From: CAZUGO01 sp964619935
GTDB lineage: Bacteria > Planctomycetota > Phycisphaerae > UBA1845 > CAIVHJ01
Assembly (NCBI GenBank): GCA_964619935.1
Contig: CAZUGO010000090.1
Location: 34,633-98,632 of the forward strand
DNA length: 64,000 nucleotides
Direction: 5' to 3'
The number at the start of each line of letters is the position of its first letter. Position 1 is the first letter of the stretch. Position numbers and translations under genes: made by a program. Shown piece by piece: positions 9,626 to 18,393 of the stretch. The notes under the pieces were generated by a model. That model ran no database searches. It had not been told where the DNA came from and worked only from the letters and a program-made list of their open reading frames with translations.

Positions 9626-10468
9626 ATGAATCGACAGACACACAGGTGGTTTGCCCGTGGGGCCGTGCTGTGGGCGGCCGCCGGGCTGGCCGGCTGCGCC
9701 ACCGCCCCGACGCATCAAGACGCCATGACCTTCATCAAGGCCAAGGATCACGTGGCTTCCGGTTCGACTTATCGGCTGTCGCCCCCGGACATCATTCGGA
9801 TCCACTCCCCGCAAGCTCCGGAGGTGGATTCCACCGTCCCGGTGCGGGCCGACGGCACCATTCATCTGCGGCTGCTCGGTGAGGTGCGGATTGCCGGACT
9901 GACCGGGCGGGAGGCGGCGGCCAAGATCCAGAAGGAGTTGAGCGTGTTTTACCGCGAGCCGGCCGTGGACATCACCGTGGAGCGGCCCACCGGCCGGGTG
10001 TTCTACCTGTTCGGTGAGGTCGGCGTTCGCGGTTCCACCGGTTTTGGCGGTGGCGGCGATCGCGGCGGCGCGGTGCGGCCGCTGACCGGGCGGGACACCT
10101 TGATGGATGTATTGACCACCTATCCACCGTCTCAGAATGCCTGGCTCAGCCAGATCAAGGTCATCCGGCCCGACGACGCGCATCCCGACCATAACCAGGA
10201 AATCGTTGTCGACTTCCGCAAGATGATCAGCACCGGTGACCTGCGGCAGAACATCCTGCTGCAGGAAGGCGACATTGTATACGTTCCGCCCACGCCGATG
10301 GCCTGGGTCGGCTATCGTATTCGTGAAATCCTGCAGCCGGTGGCGCCGATCATGTTGGCTTATCGGACCCCGGCCCAGGTCATTAGCGCCAACGACGTCT
10401 ACACGGACGATAACGATGACGGCGATGACGGATCGAGCAATCTATTGGGACGGCTGCAGGTGCGTTGA
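9626..10468 (+). CDS. Polysaccharide export lipoprotein (Wza-type)
   Basis: 280 residues. The leader ends in AAAGLAGC (cysteine at residue 24), a type II signal peptide. A Poly_export domain follows, from YRLSPPDIIRIHSP to VRADGTIHLRLLGEVRIAGL. An SLBB-like segment comes next (VFYLFGEVGVRG). The central loop is glycine-rich (STGFGGGGDRGG). The late motif NILLQEGDIVYVPPTPMAW is typical before the C-terminal helix. It would form the outer-membrane channel or its periplasmic collar for exopolysaccharide. The ATG at 9626 follows GAGGGA. An adjacent TTG at 9623 is an alternative. It is first in an operon with the chain-length regulator and tyrosine kinase, the usual Wza-Wzc order. Confidence 0.93.
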   Translation: MNRQTHRWFARGAVLWAAAGLAGCATAPTHQDAMTFIKAKDHVASGSTYRLSPPDIIRIHSPQAPEVDSTVPVRADGTIHLRLLGEVRIAGLTGREAAAKIQKELSVFYREPAVDITVERPTGRVFYLFGEVGVRGSTGFGGGGDRGGAVRPLTGRDTLMDVLTTYPPSQNAWLSQIKVIRPDDAHPDHNQEIVVDFRKMISTGDLRQNILLQEGDIVYVPPTPMAWVGYRIREILQPVAPIMLAYRTPAQVISANDVYTDDNDDGDDGSSNLLGRLQVR

Positions 10469-10530
10469 GCAGCGGCGAGCGGCACGGCTGATCGCGGGCC
10501 CAGCCCGGGTGATTCAGGCGCGGAGCGAAT

Positions 10531-12258
10531 ATGTCGGGTAATTTCGAGCAGACCAAGGAAGAACTGCAGCGGACAGTCCGTGAGGTCATCCGCGTTGTGG
10601 TGCATCGGCGCTGGGCGTTCCTGATCCCCTTCTGCCTGGGCGCGTCGGCCGTGTTCATCTCCAGCCATCGCCTGCCGCGCGAGTACCGGGCCCAGACGGT
10701 CTTCGAGCGCCGCAATCCCATTCCGATTTCCAAGGTGCTGGAGCGCAGCGGGCCGGTGTCCATGGACGACATCCACGATTCCATGCGATACGACATCCTC
10801 GGCGAGGACGCCATGACGTCGGTGGCCGAGCGCCTGGGGTTGGGCGGCGAAGTCCCGGACGATCCCAGCGCCGCCGCCCGCCGCGCTGAGTCCCTCCGGG
10901 CCCAGGGAAACCGGTTGCGCGGCATGCTGGACTACCGGGCCCTCAAGACCAGCCCCGAACTGGACCGCATCCAGATTTCGGCCCGCGGATCGGATCCCGA
11001 CGAAGTCGTGCAACTGGTCAACAGTGTCCGCGACAACTACTTCGAACACAGCCGCGAGCGGTTCCTGGGGCGGCTGCGCGATGCCCGCGGTTTCTACGTG
11101 GAGGAGATCGACGCCGTGATGAAGTCGATCTACCTGCACGAATGCGAACTCGATGAATTGCAGGCCAAGTTTCCGTATGTCAACCCGGCGACCAGTCGGG
11201 CGGCGGTGAACGACGCCTCCACCGCCGAACGTGACAAGAAGCAACTGGCGGGCAAGATCGAGGAATACCGCCGCCGGATCTCGCGGCTGAGCACCCAGCT
11301 CGAGCACCTGCCGGTGCCGCAACTGCTGGAGGCCGAGGCCCTGTCGTTCAACATCGATTTCCTCGATTCGCGGGCCGACATGGAACGCGAGCGGCGGCGC
11401 TTGCAGCAGTACATCATGAAAATCGAGAGCGAGATCACCACCCACAAACTCGAGGACGGCATGCTCGAACCGCATCCGCAGATGCAGAAACTCAAGACCA
11501 AGAAGACCCAGGCCAGCCGCGACCTGGCCGCACTCGACGCGAAGCTGGGAGTGGTCGCAGATGACGCCGACACCAGCTTCAGCAGCGATCCGGCGGTGGT
11601 GGCCTTGCAACGCTCCGAGCGACAGCGAATCATGGGCGAAATCGCCGACTCCCGGGCCGCGCTGGAAGTCGCCGAGGAACAGATGAAAAACGTGATCGCC
11701 AGTTTGCAGGCCCACGATGCGCTGCGCAGCAAGAGTGCCGACAAGCGGTCGCTGTACGACGAACGGATGATGTCGCTGGAGCACGAGCGGGCCACGCTGG
11801 AAGGCCTGCAGGAAGACGAGCGGCGGCTGGCCCGGGTGCTGGAGATCGATGCCAAGGACCAGGGCATCAAGTTCATCACCATCGAAGACGCCAGCACCTC
11901 GCGGCGTCCGGTGTCGCCCAAGTCCAAGGCCATCACCATGCTGGCCCTGGGGGTGGGGCTGGCCTTCGGGGCCTGCGTGGTGTTCCTGCGCGAGTTCTTC
12001 GATCACACCTTCCACACCGCCAGCGCGGTCAGCACTTCGCTGGGCGTCACCGTGCTGGAGGGGATTGATGAAATTCTGCTGCCGGCCGATCGCCGCGGCG
12101 CTCTGGTCAGAAGGCTGTTGATGGTGCCGGTGGCCTGCCTGTTTCTGGGCGCGCTGCTGACCACCGCGGGGCTGGCGTACATGAGCCTGGAGCACCCCCA
12201 GAGATTCAACCACATTGTCGAGAAAGCCAATCGCACCTGGCAGGAACTGCAGTTGTAG
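10531..12258 (+). CDS. Polysaccharide chain-length/co-polymerase protein (Wzz/GNVR type)
   Basis: 575 residues. The first membrane helix is at about 24-45 (WAFLIPFCLGASAVFI). A long helical, coiled-coil-prone periplasmic region spans about 170-440. A membrane helix follows at about 470-488 (AITMLALGVGLAFGACVVFL), and a further hydrophobic pair at about 528-555. The sequence SRRPVSPKSKA before the helix is the proline-containing block typical of Wzz/Wzc proteins. It should set polymer length and couple export to the kinase encoded next. Unlike Wzc the kinase domain is a separate gene, as in the CapA/CapB arrangement. Confidence 0.88.
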   Translation: MSGNFEQTKEELQRTVREVIRVVVHRRWAFLIPFCLGASAVFISSHRLPREYRAQTVFERRNPIPISKVLERSGPVSMDDIHDSMRYDILGEDAMTSVAERLGLGGEVPDDPSAAARRAESLRAQGNRLRGMLDYRALKTSPELDRIQISARGSDPDEVVQLVNSVRDNYFEHSRERFLGRLRDARGFYVEEIDAVMKSIYLHECELDELQAKFPYVNPATSRAAVNDASTAERDKKQLAGKIEEYRRRISRLSTQLEHLPVPQLLEAEALSFNIDFLDSRADMERERRRLQQYIMKIESEITTHKLEDGMLEPHPQMQKLKTKKTQASRDLAALDAKLGVVADDADTSFSSDPAVVALQRSERQRIMGEIADSRAALEVAEEQMKNVIASLQAHDALRSKSADKRSLYDERMMSLEHERATLEGLQEDERRLARVLEIDAKDQGIKFITIEDASTSRRPVSPKSKAITMLALGVGLAFGACVVFLREFFDHTFHTASAVSTSLGVTVLEGIDEILLPADRRGALVRRLLMVPVACLFLGALLTTAGLAYMSLEHPQRFNHIVEKANRTWQELQL

Positions 12259-12288
12259 CCCGGCGCCGCAACAAGAGGATCGCTGTTC

Positions 12289-13200
12289 ATGGGTTTGATT
12301 TCCGATGCGTTGAAGCGAGCTGAAGCGGAGCGTCGCCGGCACACTCCGGGGTCGGAGGCCGGCAGCATCCCTGGCGACGTCGCCCCGGTGCCGCCCGGCG
12401 AGCTGGTGGACGTGCCCGCCGGTCTGCAGCAGGCGATCGATCAAGGCCCGTCGGCGGCCCGGGACTGGACGCCGCAGCCCGCCGGCGAAGATCACGGCTT
12501 CAACATCCATCCGTCGGTGGTGGCGTACCACGACAAGGCTGCCGAGATAACCGAACAGTATCGCTCCTTGCGGGCCCGGCTGACCGCACAAAACACCACC
12601 GGCGAGAACCAGCTCATTGCCATCACCAGCAGCATTCCCAAGGAAGGCAAGAGCGTGACCACCATGAACCTGGCCTGGGTGGTTTCCGAGATCAAGCACT
12701 TCAACGTGCTGATGATCGACGGTGATTTCAGGCGCAGTTCGCTGGCCAACATGCTGGGCATCTCCGAGTTCCCCGGGTTTGCCGATCTGCTGCGCGGTGA
12801 GGCCCGGCTGGATGAAGTCATTCGCCCCACGCCGCTGCCCAATCTGCACGTCATGCCTGCCGGCACCACCCAGGAGTTCAACGCCGCCGAACTGCTCAGC
12901 ACGCACAAGACGGCCCAGGTGCTCCAGGAATGTCGCCGCCGCTACCAATACGCCATCATCGATACCCCGCCGGCCAGCTCGGTGTCGGACGCCAGCGTGA
13001 TCAGCCCCTTGTGCAGCGGCGTGCTGTTCGTGATCCGGATGGGCCGGACGCCCGAACCGATCGCCCGGTCGACCATCCGGCTGCTGCAGGCCAACAACGT
13101 CAACGTGCTGGGCTGCATCCTGGCCGGTCATCGCGAGAGCAGCGGGCGCTACCGCCGCTACTACTACGGCTACTACAAGTATTATTCGGATCCCTATTGA
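12289..13200 (+). CDS. Bacterial tyrosine kinase (BY-kinase, CpsD/CapB type)
   Basis: 303 residues. The N-terminal ~80 residues are a linker starting MGLISDALKRAEAERRRH. The P-loop kinase core has Walker A SSIPKEGKS (about 106-114), Walker A' VLMIDGDFRR and Walker B YAIIDTPP. The C-terminus is a tyrosine cluster (RYRRYYYGYYKYYSDPY, nine Tyr), the autophosphorylation tail used by BY-kinases to regulate capsule/EPS polymerization. It sits directly after the Wzz-like gene, whose cytosolic segment normally activates it. Confidence 0.93.
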   Translation: MGLISDALKRAEAERRRHTPGSEAGSIPGDVAPVPPGELVDVPAGLQQAIDQGPSAARDWTPQPAGEDHGFNIHPSVVAYHDKAAEITEQYRSLRARLTAQNTTGENQLIAITSSIPKEGKSVTTMNLAWVVSEIKHFNVLMIDGDFRRSSLANMLGISEFPGFADLLRGEARLDEVIRPTPLPNLHVMPAGTTQEFNAAELLSTHKTAQVLQECRRRYQYAIIDTPPASSVSDASVISPLCSGVLFVIRMGRTPEPIARSTIRLLQANNVNVLGCILAGHRESSGRYRRYYYGYYKYYSDPY

Positions 13201-13235
13201 TCAGGCGGGCCGTCCGGTCGGCCAGAACGGTTGCA

Positions 13236-14288
13236 ATGGACCTGCGCATCGATCCTCTGCCGCCGGAATCCGAGCCTGAGCGCCGGGCCTGGGAGACCTA
13301 CGTCGCGGCCCATCCCGACGCCACCTTGTTTCACACCCTGGCCTGGATGGATGCGGTGCGCGCCGCCTACCCGCACACGCCGCACTACCTCATGGCCTGG
13401 CGCGGCGACCGGCTGGCGGGCGTGTTCCCACTGTTTGCCGTGCGCAGCCTGCTGGCCGGTCCGATCGTGGTCAGCATTCCGTACGCCGTCTACGGCGGCG
13501 TGCTCTGCGATGAGCCGGCCGCCGGGGATGCGCTGTTGCAGGCCGCCCGGCGGTATGCCCGCCGCTACCAGGCCGCATATATCGAGATCCGCTCCAAAGT
13601 GGCCCGCTGGTCGGACCTGCCGACCGTGGACCGCTATGCCAGCTTCTGCAAGCCGCTGCCGGCGCGGGTCGACGACGTCCTGGACGGCTTCCCGCGGAAG
13701 GCCCGCGCCGCAGTGAGACGGGCCCGTGACCGCGACCGGCTGCAGGTTCGCTTCGACGGCGATCAGTTGCCGGCGGTGTGGGCCTTGTACTCGCGGAGCA
13801 TGCGGCGGCTGGGCTCACCCAACCTGCCGCTGCGTTTCTTTGAGGCCCTGCGCGCCGCGCTGCCTGCGGCCCACGTGCTCTCGGTGGTCTATCATGACGG
13901 GCGGCCGGTCGCCGGGCTGCTCAGCTTCATCCATCGCCAGACCATCCTGCCCTACTACAGCGGCAGCGCCGAGCCGGGCGCTGGGCCGACCGGGGCGAAC
14001 AACTACCTGTATGCCACCCTGATGGAGCACGCCGTGGCCCGGGGACTGCAGCATTTCGACTTCGGGCGCACCCGGTTGGACAACCACGGCTCCTACCACT
14101 TCAAGAAGAACCAGGGCTTCCAGCCCACGCTGCTGGGATATCAATTCGACGTGCCCCGCGGCCGCCAGGTGCCCAATCTGACGCCTGCCAACCGCAAGTT
14201 CCACCTGGCCCAGCGGCTGTGGCGGCACCTGCCGCTGGCTTTGACCCGCCCGCTGGGTGGCTGGCTGTCGGCCTCAATCCCCGGCTGA
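13236..14288 (+). CDS. FemAB-like GNAT protein, XrtA/PEP-CTERM-locus type
   Basis: 350 residues from ATG 13236. Open frame further upstream lies inside the kinase gene and is not used. The protein has two GNAT-like halves; landmarks are DATLFHTLAWMDAVRAAY, RKARAAVRRARDRD, GANNYLYATLMEHAVARG and FDFGRTRLDNHGSYHFKKN. This is the pattern of the FemAB-related family that accompanies XrtA (EpsH) exopolysaccharide loci. The acceptor is unknown; an acyl or aminoacyl transfer to a glycan or protein is possible. It is followed by an Stp1-type glycosyltransferase, its usual partner. Confidence 0.82.
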   Translation: MDLRIDPLPPESEPERRAWETYVAAHPDATLFHTLAWMDAVRAAYPHTPHYLMAWRGDRLAGVFPLFAVRSLLAGPIVVSIPYAVYGGVLCDEPAAGDALLQAARRYARRYQAAYIEIRSKVARWSDLPTVDRYASFCKPLPARVDDVLDGFPRKARAAVRRARDRDRLQVRFDGDQLPAVWALYSRSMRRLGSPNLPLRFFEALRAALPAAHVLSVVYHDGRPVAGLLSFIHRQTILPYYSGSAEPGAGPTGANNYLYATLMEHAVARGLQHFDFGRTRLDNHGSYHFKKNQGFQPTLLGYQFDVPRGRQVPNLTPANRKFHLAQRLWRHLPLALTRPLGGWLSASIPG

Positions 14289-14364
14289 GCGGGTCCCGGC
14301 GGCGGCCGCCGAGCGCTTGATTGGAGATTCGGCCGCGGCTCGCCGAAGCATGAATAGGAACATC

Positions 14365-15564
14365 ATGGACCTCTTGCTGCTCTATCATCGGCTGCCCTAT
14401 CCGCCCAACAAGGGCGAGAAGACCCGGGCCTACCAGCAGGTCGACTACCTGTCGCGGCACCACCGCCTGTGGGTGGCCTGTTTTGTCGACGACGAGCAGG
14501 ATTGGGCCCATGTGCCGGCGGTGAGCGAGCATTGCCATGAATTCGCAGCCGTCCCGCTGAGCCGCCGCCTGGCCCTGTCCCGCGGCGGGTTCCAACTGCT
14601 CCGTGGCAAGACGATGACCGAGGGCTATTTCGGGCATCGTGGGATGTGGCGGGTGGTCCAGGACTGGTCCGAAAAGCACTACTTCGACGTGGCCCTGGGG
14701 TTTTCGTCGTGCATGGGTGCCTACCTGGAGCACATACCGGCCGGGCGCCGGGTGCTGGACCTGGTGGATTTCGACAGCCACAAGTGGTCCGACTTTGCGG
14801 GCAAACGCAATTGGCCGGTTTCAGCGCTGCTGCGGACCGAGGCCCATCGGCTGGCGCGGCGCGAGGTCGAATTGATCGACCGGGTCGACCTGGCCCTGGT
14901 GGTCAACGATCGTGAGGCCAGGCGGGTCAACATCCCGCGGCTGCGGCACAAGCTGGCCAGCTTCCCGACGCTGATGGATCTGGATCACTACGCTGCGGTC
15001 CGCGCCGTGCCGCCCCAGCCGGTCATCGGGACCCTCGGCACCATGGATTACCCGCCCAATGTCGAGTCGGTGATGTGGTTCTATCGCCAGGTCTGGCCTG
15101 AAGTCCGGCAACGTCATCCGCAGGCCGAGTGGTGGATTGTCGGGCGGCGCCCGGCTCGCCAAGTGGGCGCACTGGCCGCCCAGCCGGGCATCACCGTGAC
15201 CGGCGACGTCGACGATGTGCGGCCGTATCTGGCCGGCATCCGCGTGTTTGCCGCACCCCTGCAATCGGAAATCGGAATTCCCACCAAGGTGCTCGAGGCC
15301 ATGGCCTGCGGCAGGGCGGTGGTCACCACCACCCAGGGGCATCAGGGGGTGCAGGGCGCCGCCCAGCAGGATTACCAGGTCGCGGATCACCCGGCCGCCT
15401 TCGCCGCAGCGGTGTGCACCTTGCTCGACGATCACGAGGCCTGTACGGCGTTGGGCCGCCGGGCGGTGGCGTTCATGCAGCAGCATTACGACGTCTCGCG
15501 GCGGATGCCGCAATTTGAACAGCTACTGCTTGGCGCGGCAGCGCCGGTGCACACCCGCCAGTGA
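14365..15564 (+). CDS. Glycosyltransferase, TIGR03087/Stp1 type (PEP-CTERM/XrtA EPS loci)
   Basis: 399 residues. The N-terminus LLYHRLPYPPNKGEKTRAYQ is the signature of this GT4-like family. The C-terminal Rossmann half has GTLGTMDYPPNVESV, WWIVGRRPA and the nucleotide-sugar motif VFAAPLQSEIGIPTKVLEAM, which contains the E-x7-E glutamates. ATG 14365 is preferred because AGGAA lies at 14356-14360; ATG 14350 is possible. The stop overlaps the next gene by four bases (GTGA). It adds a sugar to the lipid-linked EPS intermediate on the cytosolic side. The donor cannot be read. Confidence 0.85.
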   Translation: MDLLLLYHRLPYPPNKGEKTRAYQQVDYLSRHHRLWVACFVDDEQDWAHVPAVSEHCHEFAAVPLSRRLALSRGGFQLLRGKTMTEGYFGHRGMWRVVQDWSEKHYFDVALGFSSCMGAYLEHIPAGRRVLDLVDFDSHKWSDFAGKRNWPVSALLRTEAHRLARREVELIDRVDLALVVNDREARRVNIPRLRHKLASFPTLMDLDHYAAVRAVPPQPVIGTLGTMDYPPNVESVMWFYRQVWPEVRQRHPQAEWWIVGRRPARQVGALAAQPGITVTGDVDDVRPYLAGIRVFAAPLQSEIGIPTKVLEAMACGRAVVTTTQGHQGVQGAAQQDYQVADHPAAFAAAVCTLLDDHEACTALGRRAVAFMQQHYDVSRRMPQFEQLLLGAAAPVHTRQ

Positions 15565-16769
15565 TTTCCGACCGCAACATCATTGCCATCGCCAGCAACT
15601 GGCACTTTGATCCGACCAGCAAACATCACCTGATGACCTGCCTGGCCGAGCACAATCGGGTGCTGTGGGTCAATTACCACGGGTCGCGGCGGCCTTCGGC
15701 CTCGGCGGCCGACCTGCGGGCCGCGCTCGGCAGGCTCAAACAGGTCATCGCCGGACCGCGGGCGGTGCAGCAGAACATCACGGTGCTGACGCCCGGCCTG
15801 TTGCCGATTCCCGGGTCGGCCTGGGCCCGGCGGTGCAATCAGCGCCTCGTGGTCCGCGCCATTCGAGGGGCCTTGGCCGGCTTTCCGCCCGGTCCGGTGC
15901 AGTTGTGGAGCTTTGCGCCCGACGTCGATTACCTGGTGGGGCGATTCGGCGAAGAGCTGGACCTGTATTACTGCGTGGATGAGTTCAGCGCCTTCAGCGG
16001 CTATTCCGCGAACACCATCGGGCGGCTCGAACGCCGGTTGATGGAGCGCTGCGACCTGGTCATCACCACCGCCGGTCACCTGGAGCAGTCCAAGCGCCAG
16101 GTTCATCCCGATGTTCACCTGGTGACCCACGGCGTGGACTACGCCCACTTCGCCCAGGCCACGGACGACACCCAGCCGATCCCCGAAGGGCTCCGCGGGA
16201 TCGGCGGGCCGGTGTTCGGATTCTTCGGGCTGATCCAGGACTGGGTGGACCTGGACCTGCTGACGCAGGTGGCCCGCCGCCGGCCGGAATGGTCATTCGT
16301 GTTGATCGGCCGGCTGGACACCGACCTGCCGCCGGGCGCCGCGGAACTCCGGAACCTGCATTTCCTCGGCCGGCTGCCTTATGCGCAACTTCCCGGCTGC
16401 TGCCGGGCGTTCGACGTCGGGCTGATTCCGTTCAAGATCAACCGGCTGACCTTGAACGTCAATCCGATCAAGCTGCGCGAGTACCTGGCGGCCGGCTTGC
16501 CGGTGGTGTCCACCGATCTGCCGGAGGTCCGCAACTGCCGGCCGCATGTCCTGATCGGCGACGGCGTCGACGGCTTCGAACGGGCCTGCGCCGGCGCCTT
16601 GCAGCAGCGCAGTCTCGATCAGCGGCGCATCCGCCAGGCGTTCGTCCAGCACCAGACCTGGCCGGCGAAGGTGGAACAGTTGTCGGCCATCATCAAAGAT
16701 CGGCTGGCGGCGCGCCGTGATGGCCGACCGTCTGCGGTTGCGGCGGGATCCAGTAGTAGCGACCGATGA
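15561..16769 (+). CDS. Glycosyltransferase, GT4-like, EPS-associated
   Basis: 402 residues, GTG start overlapping the previous stop. The N-terminal domain has SNWHFDPTSKHHLM and ELDLYYCVDEFSAFSGY. The C-terminal domain has GPVFGFFGLIQDWVD, WSFVLIGRLDT, LHFLGRLPYAQLPG and IPFKINRLTLNVNPIKLREYL with the donor-binding glutamate. This matches cytosolic GT-B enzymes found in exopolysaccharide clusters. The last ~77 bases overlap the convergent gene at 16693, and the tail (SAVAAGSSSSDR) is low-complexity, so the exact C-terminus is less certain. Confidence 0.85.
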   Translation: MISDRNIIAIASNWHFDPTSKHHLMTCLAEHNRVLWVNYHGSRRPSASAADLRAALGRLKQVIAGPRAVQQNITVLTPGLLPIPGSAWARRCNQRLVVRAIRGALAGFPPGPVQLWSFAPDVDYLVGRFGEELDLYYCVDEFSAFSGYSANTIGRLERRLMERCDLVITTAGHLEQSKRQVHPDVHLVTHGVDYAHFAQATDDTQPIPEGLRGIGGPVFGFFGLIQDWVDLDLLTQVARRRPEWSFVLIGRLDTDLPPGAAELRNLHFLGRLPYAQLPGCCRAFDVGLIPFKINRLTLNVNPIKLREYLAAGLPVVSTDLPEVRNCRPHVLIGDGVDGFERACAGALQQRSLDQRRIRQAFVQHQTWPAKVEQLSAIIKDRLAARRDGRPSAVAAGSSSSDR

Positions 16770-18312
16770 TTGCCGTGTGGGCAAACCGGCGCAGCGGCGG
16801 AACGCTGCCCAGCACCCGATCCAGCGGCGAAGCCCAGTCTTCCAGCGGACGCGATCGGGCCCGGCCGGTGAGTTGCCGCCGGCTCTCGACGTACCCCGGT
16901 TCCGCGTGTTTGTGATGCCACAGGACTTCCGGTACCAGCAAGGCCGTGCCTTCGGACTGCAGCAGCGCGGTCTCTCCCGCATCCAGGCCGTCTGACAAAT
17001 CCAGTTTCGGCCAGCCGCGAATCTGCTCGGCCAGGTCGAGGGCCGTGCCGCGGGCCACCCACTGCGGCAGGACCACACGCGACCATCGCGTGCCGGTCTC
17101 CTGGCTGCGCGCCAGTGCCAGGCAACGTAGTGATTGCTCGGAATAGAAACCCTCGGCCGACCGCTGGCTGGCGGCGGCCACACCCGACAGCATGATGCCG
17201 GCGCTGATCAGCCCGGTGCCGCAGCGGCCCAAAGCCCGCGATCGCCACCACCACACCATCCAGTGGCCCAGCGGAATGAACGCCATCACCACCATGGGCT
17301 GCATGTAGCGCCATTGCTTGGGCAGCGCCTGGTAGTGGTGCAGGCTGGAAGTTCCGTATTGCATGAAGACGAAAAAGCCCAGGGTCCACAACACCACGAA
17401 GTGGGCATCACGCAGTTTTCCGAAGGTGCGGAACATGGCCGCACACAGCAGCCAGCCGAATGCACCACAGACACCCGTGTTGCCCAGCAGTTGCATGGGG
17501 TAATAGAGGAGTTCGCGCAGCCCGATGTGTTGCGCAGAGCGCTGCGGCGTGTACACCCGGGCCACGGCGTGGTAGCGATAGGCCCAGTCCCCGGTCCAGG
17601 CCCAGAAGAAGACGTGCTCCAGGGCAAAGACGGCGGCCGCCAGCAGACCGATTCCAACCAGTCGGCGGAGCGCCGCCGGCAGCGGCCGAACCCAGCCCAC
17701 GGCCCAGATGAGGTACAGCACCGGGAGGATGACGTAGACCTCCTTCGCTGAAACCGCCAAGGCCATGGAACACCCGGCGCCCAGTCCGCGCAAGGCCACG
17801 CCGCCCGACCGCGAGGTCAGGGCCTCGAAAGTCAGCCCGGCCGACAACAGGCCCAGCAGCACCCCGAGGTGATCGGAGACCACCAGCCCGCTGCACAACA
17901 ACTCCAATGGAAAAACCGCCAGCCACAGCACGGACAGCAGGGCGGCCCGGGCCGATGTCCATTTCAAGGCCAGCCAGAACACGGTGACCATGATGGCTGC
18001 CGACAGCGCCACGTCACTGATCATCAATCCCCAGGTACCGGCGCCGAGTTTGATCCAGGCCGCCAGCCACAGAATGAAGGCCGCCCTGACGCAGGCGTGG
18101 TCGACGATTTCCAGCGGCTGACCCTGGGCCAGCGTGGCAGCCGCCCGCATGTAGCGCATGTCGTCAGTGGCCGCGGGACCGACGGCGAACACCAGCCGCA
18201 GACACACGCCCAAGGCCAGGATTGCCAGCAAACCAACCATCCGCACCGGTCGCGACACATCGGCAGCGTCAAGAGTCGCCTGGGATCGGGGGGGTGGCAC
18301 GCCGGCGATCAT
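16693..18312 (-). CDS. GT-C-type membrane glycosyltransferase (PMT_2/ArnT-like)
   Basis: 539 residues with about ten to eleven predicted membrane helices. The first periplasmic loop contains ATDDMRYMRAAATLAQG, the acidic pair used by GT-C enzymes to bind a polyprenyl-phosphate sugar. SAKEVYVILPVLYLIWAVGW and YLIW-type helices follow, then a soluble C-terminal region of about 150 residues. It would transfer a lipid-linked sugar to a glycan, lipid or protein outside the membrane. It is the last gene of a minus-strand group with a flippase-like protein and a methyltransferase. Its start could be a later codon, since the first ~20 residues are not typical. Confidence 0.78.
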   Translation of the reverse strand: MIAGVPPPRSQATLDAADVSRPVRMVGLLAILALGVCLRLVFAVGPAATDDMRYMRAAATLAQGQPLEIVDHACVRAAFILWLAAWIKLGAGTWGLMISDVALSAAIMVTVFWLALKWTSARAALLSVLWLAVFPLELLCSGLVVSDHLGVLLGLLSAGLTFEALTSRSGGVALRGLGAGCSMALAVSAKEVYVILPVLYLIWAVGWVRPLPAALRRLVGIGLLAAAVFALEHVFFWAWTGDWAYRYHAVARVYTPQRSAQHIGLRELLYYPMQLLGNTGVCGAFGWLLCAAMFRTFGKLRDAHFVVLWTLGFFVFMQYGTSSLHHYQALPKQWRYMQPMVVMAFIPLGHWMVWWWRSRALGRCGTGLISAGIMLSGVAAASQRSAEGFYSEQSLRCLALARSQETGTRWSRVVLPQWVARGTALDLAEQIRGWPKLDLSDGLDAGETALLQSEGTALLVPEVLWHHKHAEPGYVESRRQLTGRARSRPLEDWASPLDRVLGSVPPLRRFAHTAIIGRYYWIPPQPQTVGHHGAPPADL

Positions 18313-18393
18313 GGGATCCGCGGCTCCTGCTGGCGGGTCATGGCCGCGGGCGCCCGGGTCAAGCCGGAGGCGAACACCAGGACTGCCAGCGAA

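Noticed and set aside
10399..13131. 910-codon minus-strand frame antisense to the Wzz and kinase genes
   Set aside because: The sense frames contain intact, well-known domains; the antisense product is His/Gly/Gln-rich without any motif.
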